Source: Pyxidicoccus fallax
Lineage (GTDB): Bacteria; Myxococcota; Myxococcia; Myxococcales; Myxococcaceae
Direction: 5' to 3'
DNA length: 59,374 nt
Assembly: GCF_012933655.1 (NCBI RefSeq)
Contig: NZ_JABBJJ010000033.1
Location: 1 to 59,374, forward strand
Shown here in pieces: positions 41,580 to 49,710 of this stretch (positions within the stretch are counted from its first letter, which is position 1; every line of letters begins with the position of its first letter). A program made the position numbers and the translations under genes. The notes beneath the pieces are model-generated. The model made no database searches, was not told the origin of the DNA, and saw only the letters and a list, made by a program, of their open reading frames with translations.

Positions 41580-44500
41580 TCAGCGCTTCTTGCGCGCCGG
41601 GGTCTTGCTCCGCGTCCCACTCTTGGCGGCACGCGCCTTCGGCGTCTTCCTGGCACTGGCCTTGGGCGCCTTCTTCGCCGCCTTGGCCTTGGGCGCCTTC
41701 TTCGCCGCCTTGGCCTTGGGCGCCTTCTTCGCTGCCTTGGCCTTCTTGCTCGGAGCCGCGCTCTTCTTCTTCGCTGCGGCCTTCTTCCGGGCGGCCGCCT
41801 TGCGCGTGGCCCGCTTCGAGGGCGCCGCCCCGGCCTCCTCGCGCGTGGCGGGAGTCGGCTCGGCCGCGGTGCTCACGTGCTCGGGCGTGGTCGGCACGGT
41901 CTCGGCCTCGACGGGCCGCGTGCGGGCCTCGGGCCTCGACTCCGCCTCGACGGCCCGCGGCTCGGGCATCGCGCGCGTCTCAGGCGCTTCGGCCCGCGAC
42001 TCGGGCACCGCGCGAGCCTCGGGCGCTTCGGCCCGCGACTCGGGCTCGAACGTCCGCTCCTCGGTGGGCTCGGGCCTCGGCCTCGGCGCGGGGAACCTCG
42101 GGCCAGGACCCTCGGGCCGGTGCGGTCCGGACGACTTGCCGTGCGCCGGGCCGCGGTGCTCCACCCTGCCCCGCTTGCCCTGAGCGGCCAGCGCCCGGAT
42201 GCGGTCGAACCCGGGATGCGGCGACCGCGAGGCCTCGTCACCCGTGGCTCCACCCGCCGCCTGCCACGGCGCCGGAGCGGTCGTGCCCTGCTCGGCCGCC
42301 GGGGACGACTCGCCTTCCGCCGGGCGGAACGCGGGCGTCTCGGGCCGCACGAACATCCGGCGCTTCGGACCGCCCTTGCCCGCGGCCTGCGCCGGACCGG
42401 GCCGCCTCGTCTCTTCCTCGCGCCACGGACGCTGGAACCGCGAGCCGTCGCGCGCCGGAGCCGCCTCCTCGCGACGCCCGTCGCGCACGAAGCGCCCGCG
42501 CGGACCCGCGCGCTGGGGCTCCTGACGCCCACCCTCCCGGGCGGCCTCGCGCTCCCGGCGGCCGAGACGTCCCGCCCGCTCACGGCCATGCCCGCGAGGC
42601 GCCTCTTCCTCCCAGGCCCGCTGATGCCGGCGCGGCCCGCCCTGCTCGGCGCGGGACAGCGGCGCCTCGTTCTCGAACTGGAGCGCGTCGAAGTCCATCT
42701 TCCGCGCCGTGACGTTCACCGACGCCAGCCGCACACGGAGCTTCTGCCCCACGCGCACCTTGCGCCCGTTCGCGTACACCAGCGCGTGCGTCTGCTTGTC
42801 CAGCTTCCCGCCGGGGCCGAGCGTCTCCGCCTTCACCAGCCCCTCGACGTGCTCCTCGTCCAGCTCGACGAAGAAGCCGAAGTCGGTGATGGCCGCCACC
42901 GTCGCGGCGAACTCCTCCCCCACGCGGTCCTTCATCAGCAGGCACGCGTAGAAGGACACCACCTCGCGCTCCACCTGCATGGCCGCGCGCTCCCGCTCGG
43001 AGCACTGCATGGCCATGTCCTCGAGCTGCGCCTCCTCGCGCTCCAGCATCGCCTCGGACGGCTTCTTCCCCTGCCGCGCCCAGTGCGCCTTCAACAGCCG
43101 GTGCACCAGCAGGTCCGGATAGCGTCGAATCGGCGAGGTGAAGTGCAGGTAGTGCTCGGCCGCCAGGCCATAGTGGCCCACGCGCGACGCGGTGTAGACG
43201 GCCTGCATCATCGAGCGCAGCAGGAGCTGGTTCAGCGCCCGCTGCTCCGGGTGGCCCGCCAGCTGGCTGATGAACGCGTCCAGCTCCTTCGACGGCACCC
43301 CGTCCTCGAAGCGCAGCTTGAAGCCATACGCCTCCGCCAGCGTGGCGAAGGTGGCCAGCTTCTCCGGGTCCGGCTCGCCGTGGAACCGGTACACCGTGGG
43401 CAGGCCCTCGTCCTGGAAGAAGCGCGCCACCGCCTCGTTGGCGGCGAGCATGCACTCCTCGATGAGCCGGTGGCTGTCCTTGCGCTCGCGCTTCTCCATG
43501 CGCTCGGGCAGGCCGTCCTTGCCCAGCAGCACCTTGTGCTCGGGCAGGTCGAAGTCGATGGCGCCGCGCTCCTTGCGCATCGCCATCAGCGCGCGCGCCA
43601 GCGCCATCAGCTGCTCGAAGTGCGGCTTGAAGGCGTTGCGGTGCGGCACGTCCTTGCCGTCCAGGACGTCCTGCACCTCGTTGTACGTGCACCGCGCGGC
43701 GCTGCGCATCACCGCCGGGTACAGCTCGTACGTGCGCCGGTGGCCGCGGCGGTCGAACGTCATGTCCGCCACCATGCACAGCCGGTCCTCTTCGGGCCGC
43801 AGCGAGCAGATGCCGTTGCTCAACCGCTCCGGCAGCATGGGCAGCACGCGGTTGGGCAGGTACACGGACGTGGCGCGCCGCAGCGCCTCCGCGTCGAGCG
43901 CGCTGCCCCGCCGCACGTAGTGCGTCACATCGGCGATGGCCACCACCAGCCGCCACCCGTCGCCGTGGGACTCCGCGTAGACGGCGTCGTCGAAGTCGCG
44001 CGCGTCCTCGCCGTCGATGGTGATGAGCGGCATCGAGCGGAGGTCTCGCCGGCCCTCGCCGCGCGCCTCCTCCTCCGTCACCCTCACCTCGTAGCGGTCC
44101 GCCTCGTCCATGGCCTCCGGAGGGAACTCATCCGAGAAGCCCTGGGCGAACGCGGAGCTGAGCACCTCGGCGCTCGGCTCTCCGGGCTTGCCGAGCGAGC
44201 CGGCCACCTCGCCGAACAGCCCCCGGTCCGGGTCCAGCAGGTGGGCGCCCACGCCCAGCCGGACCTTCACCAGGTCGCCTTCCTGCGCCATCTGCGTGAA
44301 GGGCACGCGGATGGGGCCCGGCAGGCTGTTGTCCGAGGGGTACACCAGCGCGTGGCGGCCCTGCTCCACGTACGTGCCCACGGCCAGCTCGCGGCGGCGG
44401 TCCACCACGCGCACCAGCCGGCCCTCGTAGCGGCCGGGCCGGCCCGACACCTCCACCACCACCCGGTCATTGTCGAGCGCCCGCTGCGCCTCACCCGGCG

Positions 44501-45134
44501 GCAGGAAGATGTTCTCCCCGTCCCCCGTCAGCGGGTGCACGAAGCCGTAGCCGTCGCGGTGCATGTGGAGGATGCCCTCCACCGTGTCCAGCGCCTCGCC
44601 CTCGAAGCCGCCGCGGCGGCCTCGCGAACCGAAGCGCTCGTCGCCGCCTCCCCGGCGGAAGCGGTCCCTCCCCGGCGCCTCGCGGCCGAACGGGCCCTGG
44701 CGTTCCCGGCCCCGGCCGAAGCGGTCCGCGCCGCGGCCGAAGTCCCGTCCCTGTCGCTCCGGGCTCCGCGCGCGCGGGCCCGGTCCACCGGAAGCTCGCG
44801 GGCCCCGGCCGAAGTCATGCTCGCGACCCTGGGGGCCCCGCGCTGGCCGCACCCACTCCGAGCGAGCAGGCGTCTGGCCGCGCTGCTGCCAGGGGCTCGG
44901 CGGGAGGGCGTCCTCTCCATTGCCGTCATGGCGGGAGGGCGCGGGGGCCTCCATGGGGAGGAAGCGCTTGCCCTCTTTCTGGATGTGGCCCTGACGCACG
45001 AGCTCGCGCAGGGTGCGCTTGAGTTCCGTCTGCTGGCCGGGATTCAGGCCCGCGAGACGCAGGAGCTCCTTGATGCCCAGGGGGTGGTCCGCGTCGGCGA
45101 GAATCTGTCTGAGTTGGTCTGGAGAAAGGCTCAC
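41580..45134 (-). CDS. rnr: Ribonuclease R with RG-rich linker and histone-H1-like tail
   Basis: The protein has 1184 residues against about 800 in usual RNase R. The N-terminal winged helix (1-60) is followed by an Arg/Gly-rich linker (about 65-180), cold-shock domains, the RNB catalytic domain with the acidic cluster GEDARDFDDAV, and an S1 domain ending near 825. Residues about 830-1100 are Arg/Glu/Pro-rich. The last 80 residues are Lys/Ala/Pro repeats of the type AKAAKKAPK, like eukaryotic histone H1 tails. The enzyme degrades structured RNA 3' to 5'. The basic extensions probably add RNA or nucleoid binding (inference). It uses a GTG start. Confidence 0.95.
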   Translation of the reverse strand: MSLSPDQLRQILADADHPLGIKELLRLAGLNPGQQTELKRTLRELVRQGHIQKEGKRFLPMEAPAPSRHDGNGEDALPPSPWQQRGQTPARSEWVRPARGPQGREHDFGRGPRASGGPGPRARSPERQGRDFGRGADRFGRGRERQGPFGREAPGRDRFRRGGGDERFGSRGRRGGFEGEALDTVEGILHMHRDGYGFVHPLTGDGENIFLPPGEAQRALDNDRVVVEVSGRPGRYEGRLVRVVDRRRELAVGTYVEQGRHALVYPSDNSLPGPIRVPFTQMAQEGDLVKVRLGVGAHLLDPDRGLFGEVAGSLGKPGEPSAEVLSSAFAQGFSDEFPPEAMDEADRYEVRVTEEEARGEGRRDLRSMPLITIDGEDARDFDDAVYAESHGDGWRLVVAIADVTHYVRRGSALDAEALRRATSVYLPNRVLPMLPERLSNGICSLRPEEDRLCMVADMTFDRRGHRRTYELYPAVMRSAARCTYNEVQDVLDGKDVPHRNAFKPHFEQLMALARALMAMRKERGAIDFDLPEHKVLLGKDGLPERMEKRERKDSHRLIEECMLAANEAVARFFQDEGLPTVYRFHGEPDPEKLATFATLAEAYGFKLRFEDGVPSKELDAFISQLAGHPEQRALNQLLLRSMMQAVYTASRVGHYGLAAEHYLHFTSPIRRYPDLLVHRLLKAHWARQGKKPSEAMLEREEAQLEDMAMQCSERERAAMQVEREVVSFYACLLMKDRVGEEFAATVAAITDFGFFVELDEEHVEGLVKAETLGPGGKLDKQTHALVYANGRKVRVGQKLRVRLASVNVTARKMDFDALQFENEAPLSRAEQGGPRRHQRAWEEEAPRGHGRERAGRLGRREREAAREGGRQEPQRAGPRGRFVRDGRREEAAPARDGSRFQRPWREEETRRPGPAQAAGKGGPKRRMFVRPETPAFRPAEGESSPAAEQGTTAPAPWQAAGGATGDEASRSPHPGFDRIRALAAQGKRGRVEHRGPAHGKSSGPHRPEGPGPRFPAPRPRPEPTEERTFEPESRAEAPEARAVPESRAEAPETRAMPEPRAVEAESRPEARTRPVEAETVPTTPEHVSTAAEPTPATREEAGAAPSKRATRKAAARKKAAAKKKSAAPSKKAKAAKKAPKAKAAKKAPKAKAAKKAPKASARKTPKARAAKSGTRSKTPARKKR

Positions 45135-45242
45135 GGGAAGGGTCGCGGCTCGGCCGCTACGGGAACGGGTAAGCCCGGAGTGCCCGGACGGGAACCCCCC
45201 GCCGACCGGCCGCTTCCCGGAGCCTGCTCCGGGCGGCGACCC

Positions 45243-46598
45243 TCAGGGCTTGACCGTGACGTTGATCTTGAAGGAGCGGTCCACCTGGCTGGGCGAGAAG
45301 GCCTTGGCCAGGAAGAACTCCACCTCGAAATTGCCCGGGTTGCGGGGTGTGAAGAAGAACTCGCGGGTGGCCGGCCCCTCGTTGGTGCCGGGCTCGAAGT
45401 TGGCCTCGCGCAGGCCCACGCGCTTGGCCACCGTGGGCTCGATGGCCCAGGTGAAACCGGGTTGCTCCGGCAGCCGCACGGTGAGGCCGTGGTTGAGCTT
45501 CACGTCCACGGACGTGGGCACCTCGCCCTCGATGTGGACCAGCTCCATCTCGTCGCGGGACACGGCGCGGGCCTCGGACGGACGGGGCTCCACGTTCTCC
45601 GCGGCGATGCGCCCGCCCCAGCCGGACGTCTTGTCCACCACGCCCATGACCTGCAGCGTGTGGCCCACGTGCTTGCGCAGGCCCTTGCCGGCGGCCTTGC
45701 CCTCGATGATGAAGGACACCTGCTGGCGGGTGCCGCCGTTGGACACGACGAGCACGTACTCCTCGCCCGTCATCTCCAGGTTGCCGCGGACGGCGGCGAA
45801 GCCCTTGATGCCCGCGCCCATGCCGGCCGCCGTCGCCATGGAGACCTCGCCGGGCGACAGGTAGCGCAGCCGTGGCTCGGTCTCCGCGGGCGGCGTCTCC
45901 ACCACCTCGGCCTCGGGCTTCTTCGCCGAGTACTTGCGCACGTCCACCACGCCGCCGTGGTTGGTCGTCTTGCGGATGAGACCGCTGACGGAGACCTTGT
46001 GGTCCACGTAGGCCGGGAGGATTTCCTGGTCCGGCCCCTGGAGGAGGAAGGTCAGCTCGCGCTTGTCGCGGCCGACGACCACCAGGTGCGGCATCTCGTT
46101 GGTCACCACCAGGCGGCCCTTGAGGCTGCCCTCGCCCATGACGCCGCGGCCCTCGCCGGCGGTGAGCAGCTGCTCCATCTCCCGCTTGGTGAGCGGCTCG
46201 CCCGGGGGCGGCAGCTTGGTGGCGCGCGGGCGCGGCTTGTCCACGGCGGGAGGGGTGAAGGTGGCGCCCGCCTTCGCGCCGCCCTTGGCTCCCGTGGCCG
46301 CCTTGCCAGCCGGGGCGGCCTTGGCGGCCGGAGCGGCCTTCTTCGCGGCAGGGGCCTTTTCCGCGGCGGGCTTCTCCGCGGGAGCCTTCTCGGCGGCGGC
46401 CTTCTTCGCCACCGCCTTGGCACCGCCCTTCGCCGCATCGGACGCGACCTTCACCAGCTTCGTCGCCACTTTCGCCACCCGCTTTGAGGCGTTCTTGATC
46501 AGATCCAGCCGGGCGGTGTTGTCCTTCTTCGCAGCGGGCTTTGCGCCAGCCTTGCCAGCGGGAGTCGTCTTCTTGGCCCCGGACTTGGGCTTGGCCAT
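45243..46598 (-). CDS. I42 (chagasin)-like protein with Lys/Ala-rich N-terminus
   Basis: The protein has 451 residues; AAGGAG precedes the ATG. Residues 1-115 are Lys/Ala/Pro-rich and histone-like, with AKPAAKK and AEKAPAAKKAAPAAKAA. Two beta-rich OB-like or Ig-like segments follow (about 135-215 and 230-350). The C-terminal 90 residues resemble the chagasin/I42 cysteine-protease inhibitor fold, with a LPEQPGFTW loop and an EFFFTPRNPGNFEVEFFLAK strand pair. It has no signal peptide. The I42 call is by pattern and is tentative. It lies directly upstream of RNase R on the same strand (108 bases) and shares the unusual Lys/Ala-rich composition. Confidence 0.65.
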   Translation of the reverse strand: MAKPKSGAKKTTPAGKAGAKPAAKKDNTARLDLIKNASKRVAKVATKLVKVASDAAKGGAKAVAKKAAAEKAPAEKPAAEKAPAAKKAAPAAKAAPAGKAATGAKGGAKAGATFTPPAVDKPRPRATKLPPPGEPLTKREMEQLLTAGEGRGVMGEGSLKGRLVVTNEMPHLVVVGRDKRELTFLLQGPDQEILPAYVDHKVSVSGLIRKTTNHGGVVDVRKYSAKKPEAEVVETPPAETEPRLRYLSPGEVSMATAAGMGAGIKGFAAVRGNLEMTGEEYVLVVSNGGTRQQVSFIIEGKAAGKGLRKHVGHTLQVMGVVDKTSGWGGRIAAENVEPRPSEARAVSRDEMELVHIEGEVPTSVDVKLNHGLTVRLPEQPGFTWAIEPTVAKRVGLREANFEPGTNEGPATREFFFTPRNPGNFEVEFFLAKAFSPSQVDRSFKINVTVKP

Positions 46599-46686
46599 CG
46601 ACGCAGTCTCCTTGAGAGTTCCCGTGTCCTTTCAACGGGTTGGCGGGCCGCCCCGAGGGGGCAGGCAAGCCTCGCGATCACGGTTG

Positions 46687-46715
46687 CTTGTAACGATGAT
46701 CAGATGGGCTGTCAA
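46687..46715 (-). promoter_or_regulatory. Sigma-70-type promoter of the I42-like gene
   Basis: On the minus strand, TTGACA (46710-46715) and TACAAG (46687-46692) are separated by 17 bases, within an AT-rich patch. Transcription would start near 46680, giving a leader of about 80 bases. Confidence 0.72.
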
Positions 46716-46796
46716 ACTAACACTTGATTTTCTCACGGAGTTTGTCCGCGAACCGCACCCGAGCCGCGAGCGCGGCGGGTGGCTATAAGCCCCGGC

Positions 46797-48029
46797 ATGA
46801 ACGACGCCGCCCCATTGCTGTCCGTCGAGGAGGCCCGAGCGCAGGTGCTGTCCCTGACCTCTCCGCTGCCGGGCGAGTGGGTGCCCCTGGAGGCCGCCCT
46901 GGGCCGGGCGCTGGCCGAGGACGTGACGGCGCAGCGCACCCTGCCCCCCTGGGACAACTCGGCCATGGACGGTTACGCGGTGCGCAGCGCGGACCTGGCG
47001 GGCCCCGCGCCGGTGCGGCTGGCGGTGCTGGAGACCGTCTACGCGGGCGCGACGCCGAAGCGGGAGGTGGGGCCGGGTACGTGCGCGCGGATCATGACCG
47101 GAGCCCCCCTGCCGCCCGGGGCGGACGCGGTGGTGATGCGCGAGCGCACGCGGCCGGTTCCCGACGGCGGGGTGGATCAGGTGGACATCCTGGAGCCGGT
47201 GGGGCCGGGGAACTTCGTGCGCCCCCGCGGCGAGGACGCGCGGGAGGGCCAGGTGCTGCTGCCCCGGAGCACCCCGCTGGGCATCCCCGAGCTGGGGCTG
47301 TTGTGGGCCCAGGGGCTGGCGTCCGTACCGGTGCCCCGGGCGCCCCGGGTGGCCATCCTCTCCACCGGCGACGAGCTGTGCCGCGCGGACGAGGCGCCCC
47401 AGGGCCGCATCGTGGACACCAACGCCCCGTCCCTGGCGCTGGCGGTGCGGCGCGCGGGCGGGGTGCCCACGCTGCTGGGCATCGCCCGGGACACCCGCGA
47501 TTCGGTAGAGGCGGCCCTGTCCCGGGTGGACGGCTTCGACGTGGTGCTCACCAGCGCCGGCGTGTCCGTGGGCGAGCGGGACTACGTGAAGGAGGTGCTG
47601 GCGGCCCTGGGTGTGGAGCAGCACTTCTGGCGCGTGGCCATCAAGCCCGGCAAGCCGCTGGTGGTGGGCCGGCGCGCGGGCACCCTCTTCTTCGGGCTGC
47701 CCGGCAACCCCACCTCGTCGCTCGTCACCTTCGAGCTGTTCGTCCGCCCCGCCCTGCGCCGGCTGTTGGGCCACGCCGACGTGGAGCCCGGCCGGGTGCC
47801 CGGTCGCCTGGACGGCCGCCTGTCCAAGCCCGCCGGCCTGGCCCACTTCGTCCGCGTCACGGCCGCCTGGAGGGAGGGCGGGCTGTGGGCACGTCCGCTG
47901 GCCACCCAGACTTCCGGTGTTCTGAGGTCGGCTGCGACGGCCACGCACCTGCTGCACTTTCCCAGAGAGGCCAGCAGCCTGGCTCATGGGGACCCCGTGG
48001 AGTTGCTTCCGCTCTCTTGGGTGGCCTGA
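46797..48029 (+). CDS. moeA: Molybdopterin molybdenumtransferase MoeA
   Basis: The protein has 410 residues. Visible family motifs are PPWDNSAMDGYAVR, IMTGAPLPPGADAVVM, STGDEL, GRIVDTNAP, TSAGVSVGERDYVK and IKPGKPL...GLPGNPTSS. It inserts molybdate into adenylylated molybdopterin to make the molybdenum cofactor. The ATG at 46797 was preferred over the in-frame GTG at 46779. There is no Shine-Dalgarno sequence; a TATAAG lies 7 bases upstream, so the mRNA may be leaderless. No other Moco genes are nearby. Confidence 0.97.
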   Translation: MNDAAPLLSVEEARAQVLSLTSPLPGEWVPLEAALGRALAEDVTAQRTLPPWDNSAMDGYAVRSADLAGPAPVRLAVLETVYAGATPKREVGPGTCARIMTGAPLPPGADAVVMRERTRPVPDGGVDQVDILEPVGPGNFVRPRGEDAREGQVLLPRSTPLGIPELGLLWAQGLASVPVPRAPRVAILSTGDELCRADEAPQGRIVDTNAPSLALAVRRAGGVPTLLGIARDTRDSVEAALSRVDGFDVVLTSAGVSVGERDYVKEVLAALGVEQHFWRVAIKPGKPLVVGRRAGTLFFGLPGNPTSSLVTFELFVRPALRRLLGHADVEPGRVPGRLDGRLSKPAGLAHFVRVTAAWREGGLWARPLATQTSGVLRSAATATHLLHFPREASSLAHGDPVELLPLSWVA

Positions 48030-48149
48030 GGAACGTACGACCGGCCGGTGCATCCTAGCGCTACGAGAGCGTTCAAAAGCACTGAGGCTGCCTTGACTTG
48101 CGACCGTGGGGACTCCAAAGAGGGAACCCTGCACCGGAGATTGAACGAA

Positions 48150-48824
48150 ATGTCGGACACTCGCGCACCCCAGGTTCTTCCGACCCGAAAGCACACGCAG
48201 CACCTGGAACGGTTCTCTGAGGCGGACGTGCCCACCGAGCGGGGGCCGCTGCGGACCATCGTCTTCCGGGACAAGCGCAACGGGCGGGAGCACGTGGCGC
48301 TCGTGGTGGGCGAGGTGCAGGGCATGGAGGGCGTGCCGGTGCGCATCCACTCCGAGTGCCTGACGAGCGAGGTCTTCGGCAGCCTCAAGTGCGACTGCCG
48401 CCAGCAGCTGGACCGGGCGCTGGACTTCATCACCCAGGGGGGCCTGGGGGTCGTCCTGTACCTCCGCCAGGAGGGCCGGGGCATCGGGCTGGGGAACAAG
48501 ATCAAGGCCTACGCCCTGCAGTCCAAGGGCCTGGACACCTACGAGGCCAACAGGCAGCTGGGCTTCGCGGACGATTTGCGCACGTACGACATCGCGGCGG
48601 AGATGCTGCGGAACCTGGACGTACGCTCGGTGGACCTCATCACCAACAACCCGCTGAAGATCGCGGGCATGGTGGAGGAGGGCATCCCCGTCCGGCGTCG
48701 AATCGCTTCCCGGACGGAGCACAATCCGCATAACGTCGACTACCTCAGGACAAAGCGCGAGCGTACGGGGCACCTGATTGAGCTCTTCGCCGAGGACGAC
48801 GACACGGAAGCCAAGGCCGGCTGA
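48150..48824 (+). CDS. ribA: GTP cyclohydrolase II
   Basis: The protein has 224 residues, a stand-alone GTP cyclohydrolase II. The zinc ligands are in SECLTSEVFGSLKCDCRQQL, the catalytic region is RQEGRGIGLGNKI, and the C-terminal VDLITNNPLKI and YDIAAEML segments match. It converts GTP to diaminohydroxyribosylaminopyrimidine phosphate, formate and pyrophosphate, the first step of riboflavin synthesis. The usual fused RibB domain is absent. The start at 48150 was chosen from family length. No FMN riboswitch is recognisable in the 120 bases upstream. Confidence 0.96.
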   Translation: MSDTRAPQVLPTRKHTQHLERFSEADVPTERGPLRTIVFRDKRNGREHVALVVGEVQGMEGVPVRIHSECLTSEVFGSLKCDCRQQLDRALDFITQGGLGVVLYLRQEGRGIGLGNKIKAYALQSKGLDTYEANRQLGFADDLRTYDIAAEMLRNLDVRSVDLITNNPLKIAGMVEEGIPVRRRIASRTEHNPHNVDYLRTKRERTGHLIELFAEDDDTEAKAG

Positions 48825-49710
48825 GAAGCCGCCCGCGCGGCGGAGCAATGCCGTCGCGCGCAATCAGGCCCGCGTGCCTTTCGAGGTGCGCTTCTGGGGA
48901 GTGCGCGGTTCCATCCCCTCCCCTGGCCCGCAGACGAAGCGCTACGGAGGCAACACGCCGTGCGTGGAGCTGCGCTGCGGTGACGAGCTGCTCATCTTCG
49001 ACCTGGGCTCGGGCGCGAGGGCGCTGGGTGACTCCCTGCTGGCGGCGAAGAAGCCGGTGCGCGCCTCCATCTTCATCTCGCACTACCACTACGACCACCT
49101 GCAGGGGCTGCCCTTCTTCGGCCCCATCTTCGTGCCCACCAACTCCTTCACGCTGCATGGCTCGCCCCGCAACGGGCAGACGCTGAAGGAGATTCTCGGC
49201 GGGCAGATGGTGCAGCCGTACTTCCCGGTGACGGCGGAGGGCACGTTCCGGGCGCAGCTGACGTACCGGGATTTGTCGACGACGGAGACGCTGGAGGTCG
49301 GCCCGGCGACGGTGCGGATGCTGGAGCTGAACCACCCGGGCGGCAACCTGGGCTACCGCGTGGACTGCGGGGGCCGCTCGGTGGTGTACGCCACGGACAT
49401 AGAGCACGGCAGCGCGCTGGACTCGGGCTTCTTCGACTTCGCGCGCGGGGCGGACCTGCTCATCTACGACGCCATGTACACGGAGGACGAGTACCACGGC
49501 CGCTGCGGCGGGCCGGCCCGCACGGGCTGGGGTCACTCCACGTGGCAGGCGGCGGTGCACGCGGCGGACGCGGCCGAGGTGAAGACGCTGGTGCTCTTCC
49601 ACCACGACCCGTCGCGAGACGACGCCGGCATGGACAAGCTGCTGCGTCAGGTGCGCAAGCACCGCCCCGAGGCGATTGCCGCCAAGGAGTCCATGGTCCT
49701 CAAGCCGTAG
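48778..49710 (+). CDS. MBL-fold metallo-hydrolase
   Basis: The protein has 310 residues from TTG 48778, or 278 from GTG 48874, where family similarity starts (PFEVRFWGVRGSIPSPG). The metal-binding motif is SHYHYDHLQGL (HxHxDH). Later His and Asp ligands are in ELNHPGGNLGY, YATDIEH and LFHHDPSRDD. It belongs to the branch related to phosphodiesterase and RNase Z-like hydrolases with the VRGS start. Codons between the ribA stop and 48874 have high GC3, which supports the longer form; the extra N-terminus is Lys/Arg/Pro-rich. The 3' end overlaps the converging lipB-Nudix gene by 11 bases. Confidence 0.88.
   Translation: MSSSPRTTTRKPRPAEKPPARRSNAVARNQARVPFEVRFWGVRGSIPSPGPQTKRYGGNTPCVELRCGDELLIFDLGSGARALGDSLLAAKKPVRASIFISHYHYDHLQGLPFFGPIFVPTNSFTLHGSPRNGQTLKEILGGQMVQPYFPVTAEGTFRAQLTYRDLSTTETLEVGPATVRMLELNHPGGNLGYRVDCGGRSVVYATDIEHGSALDSGFFDFARGADLLIYDAMYTEDEYHGRCGGPARTGWGHSTWQAAVHAADAAEVKTLVLFHHDPSRDDAGMDKLLRQVRKHRPEAIAAKESMVLKP

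Noticed and set aside
41070-46487. An 1805-codon open frame on the plus strand opposite RNase R and the I42-like gene
   Set aside because: It is a shadow frame caused by high GC. The translation is His/Arg/Leu-rich without domains, while the minus strand carries clear RNase R motifs.
46599-46796. Moco riboswitch upstream of moeA
   Set aside because: No structured conserved leader is visible and the promoter appears to lie immediately before the ATG.
48030-48149. FMN riboswitch upstream of ribA
   Set aside because: The conserved RFN element segments could not be recognised in the 120 bases before the start.
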